Shown here one piece after another: positions 1 through 10,477 of a stretch of 64,000 nt of DNA. The stretch is from Bathynomus jamesi (taxonomy: Eukaryota; Arthropoda; Malacostraca; Isopoda; Cirolanidae), in contig JAJOZX010006146.1 of assembly GCA_023014485.1 (NCBI GenBank), positions 174,501 to 238,500 on the forward strand, read 5' to 3'. The notes below the pieces were generated by a model. That model did no database searches. It was not told where the DNA came from and saw only the letters and a list, made by a program, of their open reading frames with translations. The first letter of the stretch is position 1. Every line of letters begins with the position of its first letter. The translations under genes were made by a program, and so were the position numbers.

Positions 1-277
1 TATCGTCGGGTACAGGTCCTATGTCGCCATCGTCCCCCGTGCTGTGCCTAATAACCACAGGAATCTCCGTAGGGCTCTTATAATTTTCATACTCGTGAAG
101 AAATTTCTGCAGAGCTTCTTGGTATAAGATTCTTTTCTCATCAGGTGTTTTTTCACTGTTTAATAGGGCTAACAATTCGCTTTCCATTCTTTTAAGTCTG
201 TTTTTACGGGGATCTAGATCCGTGTCTCTTTGCAGTGAAACGTACACCTCGTGGGGAATCACTACCACTTTCTTCAT
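1..277 (-). CDS. Adintovirus/Maverick-type minor virion protein, N-terminal part (cut by window edge)
   Basis: An open frame of 92 codons runs leftward off the window from an ATG at 277-275. It starts MKKVVVIPHEVYVSLQRD and carries a charged helical stretch (LYQEAL..FLHEYE). This start and helix pattern resembles a small protein encoded beside the ATPase in Maverick and adintovirus genomes. The ATG overlaps the stop of the upstream gene as TAATG, a spacing typical of compact viral genes. No break is visible in this part. The family call rests on resemblance and context; the exact virion role is unknown to me. Confidence 0.55.
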   Translation of the reverse strand, partial: MKKVVVIPHEVYVSLQRDTDLDPRKNRLKRMESELLALLNSEKTPDEKRILYQEALQKFLHEYENYKSPTEIPVVIRHSTGDDGDIGPVPDD

Positions 278-600
278 TATATTAATCTAGTCAGTAAAGG
301 GCCCAAAACTGAAAATAAGATGGGGAGAAATGACCCTCCTGTTTGCACAATAACTCGTTTTTTCTTCGCTACAGTTTGACTTTTACGAGCGAGTGTACGT
401 ATTATGTTCTTGTAGCGGCGTAGGCGAGCCTTCTGGTGGGTTTTCATTGATACATTGCAATTTATAACGTTAAGACAGATTTCACAGATGCATTTTAAAA
501 AGTCGGCGTCGATATTTTTAATAAACATCTGCTGCATTGCCCGGGGCAGTCGATGATAGATTTTTATTAATTCACGGTATTTCTTTAGTCTCTTTGTCAT
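277..600 (-). CDS. Small basic virion core-like protein with hydrophobic C-terminus
   Basis: This intact 107-residue ORF is rich in Lys and Arg through residues 1-85. It ends in a GG followed by a hydrophobic segment (FLPILFSVLGPLLTRLI). A basic body with a Gly-Gly and a membrane-active tail is the layout of the adenovirus core X/VI-like proteins seen in adintoviruses and Mavericks; the GG could be a processing site, which is inference. Its ATG overlaps the ATPase stop as ATGA, and its stop overlaps the next ATG, so the three minus-strand genes look co-transcribed. It is the only complete, unbroken gene on this side of the provirus. Confidence 0.6.
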   Translation of the reverse strand: MTKRLKKYRELIKIYHRLPRAMQQMFIKNIDADFLKCICEICLNVINCNVSMKTHQKARLRRYKNIIRTLARKSQTVAKKKRVIVQTGGSFLPILFSVLGPLLTRLI

Positions 601-1234
601 TCTGGAATATACACCGTTTCAGGCTCGTTTGGAAATATATTCGTTCGCAGAAGCACTCTAAACGTGTTTCGCGGATGAAGGTCGCAAAGCAAATATCCGT
701 AACGCGTGCTTGTAGCTTCTTTATAAACTTCCAAAAACTCCTTACGCTGATTCGGGAACATTTGATTGGCTAATACCCCAATTTGTGATACATCTCTACG
801 TTGCGCGAATAAGACTAGATATTGCGTATTTAACGACACATCGCGCATGTATCTATTTTGAAAAATAGATTCTGATTGATGAAGAACACGCTTATCTTAA
901 GATGGTGGGAGTATACTGTAAATGTCTCGGCAAACGTTTTATCCATCTCCAACATGAGATCGTCAATTACAATGATTGTATGTTCAGTTCCCTTTAGCGA
1001 ATTAACGTCATATACACCTTTGTGGAACAAAATATCATCTTGGTACTCGTTGAACGCTGATTGATACGTCGAATAGCACCATATAACTTTATGCACAAAT
1101 TTCGAGAACATCTCGCCCTTTTCTTTAATGATTTTAAGCATAAACACAGTTTTACCACATCCTGTAGGTCCAGATATAATACATGTGGATGGGCTCGTGA
1201 ATCTGAATTTTTCTACAGAGTCCATTTCTAACAC
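597..1234 (-). pseudogene. Viral DNA-packaging ATPase (FtsK/HerA-A32 type), one frameshift
   Basis: Two overlapping minus-strand ORFs together give the usual small packaging ATPase of adintoviruses and Mavericks. The first (1234-830) has a Walker A motif GPTGCGKT near 1150-1175 and a Walker B motif IIVIDDLM near 955-975. The second (848-597) holds the conserved C-terminal half (SLNTQYLVLF.., RDVSQIGVLANQMFP, YGYLLCDLHP, LRTNIFP). A one-base loss in the T/A run near 855-866 breaks the frame between them, so no full protein can be made. The enzyme would drive genome packaging into capsids. The family assignment is firm because motif order and length match the family. Confidence 0.85.
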
Positions 1235-1286
1235 GTCACACTCCTAAGTGGGTCATTTACAAAATATTACAAATTTTGAGTGCTGA

Positions 1287-2078
1287 TCCTTATATTTCTT
1301 CTCCCACAGAACCGACGATGAGGTAGAGCAACCTATCATTACGGATGACCTCGACGACAGTGTAGTTGTGATCTCCTCCCCTGAACCCTCACCAGCGATA
1401 CAGGTTGCACGTTCATAGCGGAGGTATGAGAACCCCACATCAGGTATAAAGCGACCGAAATACGCACCTGTTGCAGCAGACCCCCAACCCTCAACCTCTT
1501 ACGCAACAACCTCCCCAGCAGCAGCACCTAATATACCCCCTTATTCCGCCCCCCGTTCTGTTAAGTCTACAATAATAGAGCCCCAACCCTCCTACGCAAC
1601 AGGGCCCCCATCAGCAGCGCCTAATATATCCACTAATTCCGCCCCCCGTTCTGTTGAGGATGTTATTACGTTCGAGTTAGTGCGATCCGAAGCCCCCACC
1701 CCCGCCTTGACTAGAAATCGGTATAGAGTCAGGGTCGACCCTAGAGCCCTGTATAGCAATGGAATTGAGCGCGGGATACGCAGGGTAGTACAGCATATTA
1801 TAGAGTTTGCTCTTCAGAATCGCGACGAGCGTGAGGTCAGGACGAGTCTGTCCTTTGGGTTCGGGTCAGATGACGGTGATGTAGACGATTATTGGGTGAT
1901 AGTACCGTTTAGACGTTTGGCTGCTGAAGATGTAGATTATATATTAGGGCGTATAATGCAAGCCGTCCAAAGTAGTATAGCCTTCAATATGGACAACTTC
2001 ACGGTAAATATTGACCGTGTATTCCGTGTTGCGGGTCATAGTGCCATACCGTACACTCTTAACTTCAATTCTCCAACT
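1287..2078 (+). pseudogene. N-terminal part of the viral type-B DNA polymerase gene, stop-interrupted
   Basis: One frame stays open from 1287 to the Tc1 insertion, except for a TAG at 1416-1418. The first section is acidic and Ser-rich. The middle is a Pro/Ala/Ser-rich linker with a repeated SYAT..P.AAPNI..APRSV pattern (about 1490-1660). The last section (from about 1665) is a folded domain with V-x-V-x-P and DYWVIVPFRRL strands, like the N-terminal domain before the polymerase in arthropod Maverick/adintovirus PolB proteins. The frame resumes in the same phase after the Tc1 element, so both parts belonged to one ORF. I see no convincing ATG for its start. Confidence 0.6.
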
Positions 2079-2079
2079 A

Positions 2080-3474
2080 CAGTGCCCGCGAAAAGTATCC
2101 GATCACCCTTAAAATTTGTATTTTTTACATAAAAAACAATGTTTAAATGTATACTAACCTTATATTAGTATTTTGTCATCTGTCCTTTGGTTTGGATGAC
2201 TTGTTCTAGACGTTTTGGCATGGATTTAATCAAGTTTTGACAAACTTCCACTGATATTTCCTTGCACCATACCTTTTTGATGGCCTCTTGTAATTTTTCG
2301 ACTGAGCCAGTGTCGTGGCATTCAACCTTATTTTTTATTATTAGCCACAGATTTTCTATCGGATTGAGATCTGGACTATTACCAGGCCAATCCAAAATAT
2401 CAAATTTATTGTCAGTAATCCATTTTGTCACTATTTTGGCCCTGTGACATGGTGCACCATCATGCATGTATGTTTTTGTCCTTTGGATTGCCATTGCCAT
2501 TGGAAGTTTATCCTGTAGCATTGCTAAATACCGTGCACCATTCATAGTTGTGTTCTTCGGAAGAAAATATAAGTTTCCACGCCCATAGTAACCGAAACAA
2601 CCCCAAACCATCACACTTGGAGGGTGTTTCATCGTCTTTAGGGTGTATTTAGGGTCCATCCTATTTGAGCCAATAGGCCGGTGAACCTTTTTGGACAACT
2701 TCTGAATGTCAAAAATGTCGACTCATCGCTAAATAAAACCTTCTTCCAGTCATCAACAGTCCAATGAATGTATTTTTTACAAAATGCGACACGTTTTTTA
2801 CGCATTTTTTCATTAATGAACGGTTTCTTAGCAGCATGGCGAGATGGTAACCCGAGTTCTTTTTGGAGCCGCTCCTGGATAGTTCGTTCAGAAACACCAG
2901 ATAACAAATTATTCATATTAAATTTTATTTCTTTCGCAGTTATTGTTGGGTTTTTCAATACTAAACGTTTCATAAGTTTGTCTGTTCGCGAATTTGTTTT
3001 TCTCGGTCTGCCAGATCGTTTTTTAGGGACTGGCGTGGTTAGGCCACCATTGTTCTCAGCCCGTGAAACCCATAAATTAACGGTACTTTGGGATATGTTT
3101 AATTCCTTAGCTATCTGTCTCTGTGATTTCCCACATGCATGCAAAGCAACAATAGCACCTTGACAATCACTCTTAAGTTGTTTTTTAGCACACATTATAT
3201 ATAAATTTTATTTACACCACTTTCTGTAAAAAAAAAAAAAAATATCAAGAAATTTACACAAACAGTGAAATCTGACAAATTTGAGACACAGCCACCCGCA
3301 ACGAAGGCTACCAGAACACTAATTTGAGAATGCGTTGGATAGCTCTCATATCAGCGAGCAACCTCAAAGTTACCAGATGTCGCTAGAACAAATAGAAAGT
3401 GAATTACGTGTCTTTGAATATCAAGGGAAAATATTGTATTTTCTTGAGTGATCGGATACTTTTCGCGGGCACTG
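2080..3474 (-). mobile_element. Tc1-type DNA transposon, 1,395 bp, inserted in the viral polymerase gene
   Basis: The element is bounded by TA at 2078-2079 and 3475-3476 and by inverted ends CAGTGCCCGCGAAAAGTATC, matched for about 27 bp. It encodes one transposase on the minus strand and has an A-rich stretch near 3226-3241. The ends are nearly perfect and the gene has one visible break, so this insertion looks young compared with the virus it interrupts. Confidence 0.95.
2165..3195 (-). pseudogene. Tc1 transposase (DD34E), one frameshift
   Basis: The first ORF (3195-2638) begins MCAKKQLKSDCQ and has two helix-turn-helix regions: SQRQIAKELNISQSTVNLW, then a paired-like half with a GRPRKT hook. 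It reaches the first catalytic Asp in FSDES. The second ORF (2698-2165) supplies the second Asp in MHDGAPCH and the Glu in NPIENLW, and ends at TAA/TAG near 2165. The frames change near 2700-2715, just after FSDES, so a small indel there is the only obvious defect. The combined length fits a normal Tc1 transposase of about 340 residues. Confidence 0.9.
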
Positions 3475-3476
3475 TA

Positions 3477-6400
3477 TTTACCGAAGGCATATAAACGTCG
3501 ATCGTGGTTGCGGCTTTATAGCAGTACTCTTAGCACGTATGTTTACTGTACAAAATACACGGACTCAAAAAATTTGGCTGCCTACGATCGTTGAGCGTGT
3601 CCGTAAACTAGCTGTAGACTGTGAACTTGAATTTGACTGTAATATGGGTCCTGAAGAGCTGAGGAAGGTAGAACAGGAAATGAATGTGCGCATAGTTATA
3701 TTTGGTTTGGATGATCGCCGCCGGACTGTGTATGTTTTTAAAAGCTGTGTGAGAGATCGTACAAGGCCCCTACTTATTTTAGGATTGTCAGGAACAACGT
3801 ATCTCCCCATCCGTAATATAAGGGGGCTTTACGCGAGTTATGACAAAAGTCGAAAATATGAGACATCATGATTTGTGTAAGGGGTGCCTCGAGTTTGCGG
3901 ATGATATAGTGAGACATTGTAAAGAATGTCACATGGTATGTGAGCAGTGTAAAAGCACCAAATGTGAAAGCCGTGTAGTTGAGAAGAGAGACTGTGATGT
4001 GTGTAGACGCACATTTTTCAATAATAGCTGCTTTGATCTCCATAAATCAATTGGTACGTGCAGGAAAATGAGAATCTGTGAATGTGGTATATTTCACACA
4101 ATGGATAATTGGGGAAAATTTAAGCACAAGTGCGACGTAATTCACTGTCCTACATGCCAGGAAGAATATAAGGCGGATGGAGTAAAGCATGTGTGTTATA
4201 TGAAAGATGCTAAGCCTAAAAATAACCCTTGTATAACTGTGTACTACGATATAGAAACATATACGAACGCTGAAACCAAAGAGGTAATTCCACATTTACT
4301 TGTGAGCCAGACCATCTGTGATGAGTGTATGGGTATCGAATGTGACGAGTGCCCCAAATGCGGTAAACGGACAAACGTTTTTAAAACGAATGTCGGCGAT
4401 AGTCCTGTGAAACTATTTGTGTCCTATATTGTCAAGTTAGCCGACAAGTTCAAAAAAATGACTGTGTATATTCTCGCCCATAACGGGGCAAAGTTTGACA
4501 CGCAGTTCCTTTATAAGGAGTTGCTTGAACACGAATCCTCTGAGATATTTACAGGTGATCCATTGAAAAGAGGCAACAAATTAATACAGATGCAGATAAG
4601 AGGCAATGTACAATTTAAAGATACTTTATTATTCACACCTTGTAAATTAGCAAAGCTACCCAAGGTGATGGGAGTAGCAGCTGAAGTTTCCAAAGGATAC
4701 TTCCCATACACTTTCCTCACCAGCGAGACTTTAAACTACGTAGGCCCACCACCCCCCAAACATTATTTTGACTGCATGGATGAACGTGAAGACTTTGATC
4801 GATACTACGACAGTTTTAATGAAAGTAACCCTTATAATATAGCTGATGAATGTGAGCGTTATTGCGTGAATGATGTGCGCGTGCTTAGAGTATGTTTCCA
4901 GGCCTTTAGAAGTATGTACATAGCCCGTTTCAAATGCGATCCACTGCAAGTCGCAACCACCATCGCATCATTATGTTTTACGGTGTTCAAGAATAACTTC
5001 ATGCCTAAAGACACCTTAGCCATTATTCACCGAAACAACCCCCGCAGTTACGGACACAAGGCTATTTACTGGCTCATACACCTGCAGCAACAAACAGGTG
5101 TATACATAAAGCACGCCTGCAACACGGGTGAAGTACCCATTAAGATTAATGGACGTGTTTTTTGGGTTGATGGGTTAAGTGAAAACCGTGTCACTGGTGT
5201 GAAGACTGTGTACTCCTTTAACGGTTGCTGGTGGCATGGATGCCCCCGTCCTGAGTGCGGAGTCACCGGAGATATCAATGGTAGGTCTCCTGCCGACTGT
5301 CTTGCATCGACCCGCACCCGCGATCAACTTATAGGATCACAGTTCACTCACAAAGTCTTGTGGGAGCATGAATATGATGCACGGATGGAGACAGACGATG
5401 TATACCGTGAGGAAATAAAAACGATCAAGCGTTCAATGGTGCTGGATCCTCTCAAATGTGGTGATAGCTTGTTTGGAGGACGTACAAATCCTTTCAGACT
5501 ATACTTCCCACCTACGGAGGGCGTGAAGCTCCATTACTACGATTTCTGTTCTTTATACCCATACGTGATGAAGAGCAATCCGTACCCCGGGCTCTCCTGA
5601 GAAACTGGTGGGGCCTAGCCTACCCTCCATCAATGAATTTTCAAAAAATTTGAATGATCATTACTTTGGGCTCTCTTTCGTAGACGTACTCCCCCCACGC
5701 AATTTATGGATGCCGATCTTACCTGTCGTTATCGACGACAAGCTCATGTTTCCCCTGTGCGTGAAGTGCGCGGAAGAGTATAACGGCGAATGTAACCATA
5801 TACCCCACCAGCGTAAGATCAGAGGCGTATATACAAGTCCTGAGCTGGCCCTAGCTGTACGCCATGGTTATAGAATACTGAAGATACACGAGGTGTGGAG
5901 GTTTCAGAAGCTCCCCAACCTTTTCACACCATATATAAACGCCTTTTTGAAGGATAAGGTTGAAGCATCAGGGTATCGCGAGGAGTTGATACCGAAGATG
6001 AAAAGTCTGCCTATATTCAACGTTACCGCGACCGCGAAGGTATACAACTTGATCGTGTCCAAATTGTAAAGAATCCTGGCAAGCGCTTTAGTGCAAAGTT
6101 GTGTCTAAACAGTCTATGGGGAAAATTTGCGCAGAATACCGGCAGAGGGAACATTCATTGGCACAAAGTTATAGCGATGTCTGGGATTATGCCAATGCCC
6201 CCGATAAAGAGGTCATGGAGATCGTGAATGTAGGTAATACTTACGTAATAAAGTACAACAACACTGAATTTGCCACAGATACCTCAAGGGTTACAAACAT
6301 ACCTGTGGCGAGCTTCACAACAGCCTACGCCCGTATAAAACTTTGGGGTCTATTGCATTCTCTTGGGCGGAGAGTATTGTATGCCGATACAGATAGCGTG

Positions 6401-6810
6401 ATATTCACAGAGAGGGAGGGTGATTACATGCCCGCTATTGGGGAGTTCCTCGGCGAGCTCACTGATGAGATCAAGGATGAGTATGGGGACGACGCATACG
6501 CCGACTCTTTTATCTCAACAGGACCTAAGACTTATGGGGTACGGGTCAGGGTAGGGGATGAAATGAAATATATCGTGAAGGCAAGGGTATTACGCTCAAC
6601 CATGCGAATCGGGAGGTTGTTAACTTTGAGTCGTTGAAGGATCTAGTATGTTTGCAACCTCACCAACTAATTGTAGGCACCCACAATTTTCGGGCGCAGA
6701 AGCTGGGAGGCGTGAAGGAACTTAGGGGTACGATGGTGTGCCGTAACACCTATAGGAAACGTTACCAGTTACCTGGCACCTATGATACCGTACCCTTTGG
6801 ATACCAATGA
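3477..6810 (+). pseudogene. Protein-primed type-B DNA polymerase of an adintovirus/Maverick, multiply frameshifted
   Basis: This is the main body of the viral replicative polymerase. Visible in order are the end of the N-terminal domain (3539-3871), a Cys/His-rich zinc-binding stretch (about 3870-4200), exonuclease motif YYDIETY (near 4245), AHNGAKFDTQFL (near 4480-4510), a TPR-like VLWEHEYD segment (near 5360), palm motif A DFCSLYPYVMKSNPYP (near 5540-5587), motif B KLCLNSLWGKF (near 6095-6130) and motif C YADTDSVIF (near 6380-6405). The stop is at 6808-6810. Frame changes occur near 3850-3870, 5590-5600, 5990, 6165 and 6595, so it cannot be expressed as one protein. The catalytic aspartates themselves are retained. 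The order of domains matches protein-primed PolB of Mavericks and adintoviruses. Confidence 0.9.
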
Positions 6811-6940
6811 TGCTTCTAACTCACACGTCTTGTATATAATCGTATCTATTTGTAAATATGTATATATAACTTGAATATCTCGAATCGTATTTGTAAATAT
6901 ATGAATATCTCAATAAATCAAATAGCGTTTCACTTTCTCC

Positions 6941-6977
<37 letters not shown>

Positions 6978-7099
6978 GTGAAAGTTCTAAGCTCCGCCCA
7001 CTGCGTGAGTCATGCTACTCTCTGGGAGTCCCTGCGTGGTCAGTCGACCGCAGTAAGCCCGAGAGATCAGACGTGTATTCAGATCAGACGTATATTGAA
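6811..7099. other. Viral intergenic region with (GT)n tract
   Basis: This AT-rich stretch follows the polymerase stop and contains a (GT)n run at about 6943-6976. The 60-70 bp before the next ATG (from about 7010) resemble the sequence before the second copy of that gene at 17.93-18.02 kb (shared ATCAGACGTGTATT-like and GACCGC-AAGCCC blocks). It is therefore probably a viral leader or promoter region, not random spacer. Confidence 0.45.
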
Positions 7100-7690
7100 A
7101 TGGCTACCTTTAATATTGCTTGCACAACGTTTATGAAATGGTATTCAGTAAAGTGTGAGGATGTGGTGGATACCGAAAAACTTCCTATTCCCCCCTCCTA
7201 TGCCTCTTTTAAAACCACATTGGATTGTGCGAAGTTCCAAGATGTACAAATACTCTACGGATGTTCTGGTGAGACTGTTGAAGGCTTTCGTTGCACAGAC
7301 GATGTGCTGAAGTATGCTGCAGGGCTAAACTTTATAAAGTCTCACATACACCGTGAAGTAAAAGAAACAACGCGTGCAGAAGAGAAGCAGCAGGTATGGA
7401 TAATGAGCCTTGTGGATGGGTGGTATGACAAGCGGTATTACGTCATGCTACACCATGTCGATTACTCATACCCTACGTCTGAAAATGTGAATCTCGTGAT
7501 CATGGACAATCTTAGGTGTTTTTATCACTATATTAACGTATATCATGATGAGGTTCATAGTGAGGTTGTGGCTAGTGCCATGCGTGAGTTTTTAACAGAT
7601 TTTAGAGACGAGCATCGTTTGATGGGTAGAAAGGAAAAATATGAGCATATGTTCCTCTCAAATAGTGCGCTGGAGTGTGGAGATGATTAG
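7100..7690 (+). CDS. Unrecognised viral protein, 196 aa (starts MATFN)
   Basis: The longer frame opens at 6944 in the GT repeat, but the likely start is the ATG at 7100-7102, because homology to the 17.9 kb copy is strongest from that codon on. The protein is acidic, rich in Tyr, Val and Cys, without signal peptide or membrane segment. Recognisable features are FMKWYSVK near the N-terminus, a WIMSLVDGWYDKRYYVML core and a charged C-terminus ending ECGDD. I do not recognise the family. It lies between the polymerase and two further unknown genes on the same strand, so a structural or regulatory viral role is possible but unproven. It has no visible break. Confidence 0.6.
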   Translation: MATFNIACTTFMKWYSVKCEDVVDTEKLPIPPSYASFKTTLDCAKFQDVQILYGCSGETVEGFRCTDDVLKYAAGLNFIKSHIHREVKETTRAEEKQQVWIMSLVDGWYDKRYYVMLHHVDYSYPTSENVNLVIMDNLRCFYHYINVYHDEVHSEVVASAMREFLTDFRDEHRLMGRKEKYEHMFLSNSALECGDD

Positions 7691-7697
7691 CGCCTAG

Positions 7698-7844
7698 TTC
7701 TTATCCAAAGTGCGTAGGCTGGTAGTGACGAAACGGAAAAACAAATATGTGCAACAATTCGAGTCGTACGAACATGCCCATTCACGTATCATCGAGTCAG
7801 CCGCCCGTCGAACCGTTCCTGCCTGTGCCTCACACGGCTCATAG
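7698..7844 (+). pseudogene. Short basic open frame between viral genes, possible gene remnant
   Basis: About 48 codons are open with no ATG, giving a very basic peptide (VRRLVVTKRKNKYVQQFE) that ends ACASHGS. It is in a different frame from the gene that stops at 7690. It may be the C-terminus of that gene after a frameshift, or a small independent core-like protein that lost its start. The basic composition is unlike the acidic neighbour. I cannot decide between these. Confidence 0.3.
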
Positions 7845-7889
7845 TTATCTCAGAGCTTGAGCCGAGTAGACGTGCGCTCCTCGAATACG

Positions 7890-8599
7890 ATGGAACTTCC
7901 TTTGAGCAGCATTCTCAACGCCTCGTACGATGTGTCCGTGACGAAATCGTTGCGCGTGTTCAGGCGTAATTCCGGTACCATTAGCTATGTACTGGAAACG
8001 GAATGTAGACCGACAAACAAACGGGTTTATTTAAGTATCGAGGAGATGAATAGAATCTTCGTGATAGTTGATAAGTGGTGTGAAGATCGTTATAAAATAC
8101 CTGCTAACGTAGGTACAAGAGAGCAGATTAGTGACGCGCCCTCATACGCCGTTGTATGTACGTTGTGTATAAATAACGATCGGCCGTGCATTGATATAAG
8201 GCTGATGTGGAAGAATGCTTCTGATAATAACGCTCTTATTCCTACGCGAAACCGTTTCATCCTCGACAGAATGTTTGAAATCGTCGGATTCCGTAAACTG
8301 AAACCTATATTAGACGCGCGTGTTACGGATATGTTTATTTTGATACAGTACTTGAATACGCATACACTGCTCTGCTCGATGGGTTTACCGAGTGTAGGGC
8401 TGGTGAGAATGGTCTAGTGCTGGATGTTTATTTAAAAAGTTTAGACTCTTTGAAATACCATGAACTTTGGTACAAAGCAATTGATCGGTACAAGGCTGAG
8501 CTCACCTACACCGTTCACCCTGAAGAACTATTTCTTTATATAACGCGCAGTTGCCGTAACGATTTAGAAGATTATTTCAATTGCCGCTATGTTGAGTGA
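7890..8599 (+). pseudogene. Unrecognised viral gene (about 236 aa) with one frameshift
   Basis: The ATG at 7890 (MELPLSSILNASYDV) is the first Met in a frame that stays open to 8417. A second frame, reading AYTALLDGFTECRAGENGL then DVYLKSLDSLKYHELWYKAI, continues the same composition and ends at 8599. The shift falls near 8325-8345. The residues after that point in the first frame (NTHTLLCSMGLPS) look like out-of-frame reading. No known domain is visible to me. It overlaps the next gene by 11 bp, as expected in a compact viral genome. Confidence 0.5.
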
Positions 8600-8957
8600 A
8601 GAGTTCACGATTGAAAAGCTCGAGTCGGTAGAAATAAACCCTCGATTGGAAAAGCATTCTTATAAACTTGTGTTTAATAATGTAGCTAACGATGAACTCT
8701 TTGTGCGTGCTTTTGATTGTATTCTAGACGTATTTAAAGATGACTTGCCAACCGGTTGTAAAGTGGGGACAAAAATAGTACTGAACGATATGAAAGCCAT
8801 TCATATCGAATACAGGTTTCCCTATACTTTAAGCGGTGAAATATTATTAAGCCGCATAGACTGCGTAATGCAGAGCAATAATGATGTAATTGTAAACTCG
8901 ATTAAGACCGATTTTAGTATTTTGAAAAAAAGTGAATTGTTTATATATTTTGCTTGA
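8589..8957 (+). CDS. Unrecognised small viral protein, 122 aa
   Basis: The intact ORF begins MLSEEFTIEKLESVEIN at an ATG that lies inside the end of the previous gene. It alternates beta-like hydrophobic stretches (YKLVFNNV, KIVLNDMKAIHIEYRF) with charged residues, and has no signal peptide or membrane helix. The layout resembles the beta-rich fold described above for the polymerase N-terminal domain (VIVPFRRL..), but that is only an impression. It is the last viral-looking gene before AT-rich repeats. Confidence 0.5.
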   Translation: MLSEEFTIEKLESVEINPRLEKHSYKLVFNNVANDELFVRAFDCILDVFKDDLPTGCKVGTKIVLNDMKAIHIEYRFPYTLSGEILLSRIDCVMQSNNDVIVNSIKTDFSILKKSELFIYFA

Positions 8958-9420
8958 CGATTATACGCATATTTCTATTGATTTGTGTTTATATATATAT
9001 ATATATATATATTTTGCTTGATATTTCTCCTGTACGGTTATGTACATATTGAAGTGTATATGAAATGTATATTTTATTTTATATATCACCATAATTGTGT
9101 GTGTGTGTGTGTGTATATTTCTCCTGTACTGTTATGTACATATTGAAATGTATATGAAATGTATATTTATTTGAAATGTATATTTATTTTATATATAATT
9201 ATGTGTATATATTTCTGTTATGTACATATTGAAATGTATATGAAATGTATATTTTATTTTATATATATATCCATAATTGTGTGTATATATTTCTGTTATA
9301 CGCATATTCCTCAAATGTATATTTATTTTCTATATATTTATAATAAAAAGAATGATGCAATGTTGTTTATTGTTATGCCTTCTACTACCGGTATTCTGTA
9401 TACAACAGGTATCTGGCAAT
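8958..9420. repeat. AT-rich tandem repeat, about 100-bp unit, three imperfect copies
   Basis: The unit contains TATGTACATATTGAA(G/A)TGTAT, then TGAAATGTATATTT, a TA run and a short GT run. Copies begin near 9040, 9130 and 9215, with a degenerate piece near 9300. TA and GT microsatellites are embedded. No convincing gene is present; the open frame across 9159-9452 is a low-complexity by-product. Confidence 0.75.
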
Positions 9421-9424
9421 ATTT

Positions 9425-9915
9425 AAGCCTTCTAAGCCAACTGGCTGATTAGGAGTCTATAATAGTGTATACAATGGTATCTGGCAACTCTGTCTTCGGA
9501 ATACATGGAGCTATCTGGCAACTCAGCCAACTGGCTGATTAGGCGTATATAATAATAATAATGTATGCAATAATACTGCTAAAAAGAGGTATCTGACAAC
9601 CAGCCAACTGGCTGATTAGGAGTCTATAATAATAATGTATGCAATAATAATGCTAAAAAGAGGTATCTGACAACCAGCCAACTGGCTGATTAGGAGTCTA
9701 TAATAGTGTATACAATGGAATACATGGCGCTATCTGTCAACTCAGCCAACTGGCTGATTAGGCGTATATAATAATAATGTATGCAATAATAAAAAGAGGT
9801 ATCTGACAACCAGCCAACTGGCTGATTAGGAGTCTATAATAATATATACATTGGTATCGCGGTATCTGGCAACTCAAGCCATTTACGCCAACTGGCTGAT
9901 TAGGAGCCTATAAAA
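9425..9915. repeat. Minisatellite with CCAACTGGCTGATTAGG core, seven copies
   Basis: The core CCAACTGGCTGATTAGG recurs at about 9436, 9528, 9602, 9677, 9747, 9813 and 9887, with spacing of 66-92 bp. Between cores are TCTATAATAATAATGTATGC and AGAGGTATCTG(A/G)CAAC. The core is nearly self-complementary (AGCCAACTGGCT). Related but degenerate motifs reappear near 15.91-15.98 kb. Confidence 0.85.
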
Positions 9916-9984
9916 CAACGCCAACTCGGCTGGAAGTCTTAATGTGCACTTGGCTCCTGCCAGGTGAACAACTCTCCTCCTTTC

Positions 9985-10190
9985 TCTCCTCCTCCTCCTT
10001 TCTCTTGGGGGATAACGCCGCCTCCAAGTTTCCCCCCCACCCCCCTTCCCCCACCCCCCTTTGCAACAACCCCCTCCTCCCCCTTTGCAACAACCCCCTT
10101 TGCAACAACCCCTTTGCAACATCCCCATTTGCAACAACCCCACCCCCCTCTGCAACATTACATAATAACCTGCAACATTCCTGCACTCTC
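9985..10190. repeat. C-rich simple repeat with TTTGCAACAACCCC motif
   Basis: A strongly strand-biased pyrimidine tract contains many copies of CCCC(T)TTTGCAACA. The open frames on both strands here are artefacts of the repeat. Confidence 0.8.
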
Positions 10191-10195
10191 CCCTT

Positions 10196-10477
10196 TTGCG
10201 GCTATACTACTGGGGCACAACAAAGGTTGGAGAAATCTCGAGGAAGATACAAGAAAGTAGACTGAAATGGTATGGACATGCGATGAGAGGGGACGAAGAT
10301 TATGTGGGTAAGAGAACGATGAATATGGAGGTGCATGGCAGGAGAAAGAGAGGCAGACCGAAGCGAAGGTGGATGGAGAAGGTGAGGGACGATTTGAGGG
10401 AGAAAGGTTTGTCGGGGGAAGAAGCCCAGGACCGGGCTGTGTGGAGGAGGCTGGTCAGAAACGCCGACCCCGCATAA
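10196..10477 (+). pseudogene. 3' end of a non-LTR retrotransposon ORF2 (5'-truncated LINE)
   Basis: The peptide contains LKWYGHAMRGDEDYVGKR, then GRRKRGRPKRRWMEKV and ends VWRRLVRNADPA. This is the characteristic C-terminus after the reverse transcriptase in a large group of animal LINEs. The reverse transcriptase itself is missing, so this is a 5'-truncated dead copy. The C-rich repeat abuts its 5' side. Confidence 0.85.

Noticed and set aside
9425..9915. CRISPR-like array of short repeats
   Set aside because: Spacers are themselves similar AT-rich repeats of variable length, there are no cas genes, and the context is eukaryotic.
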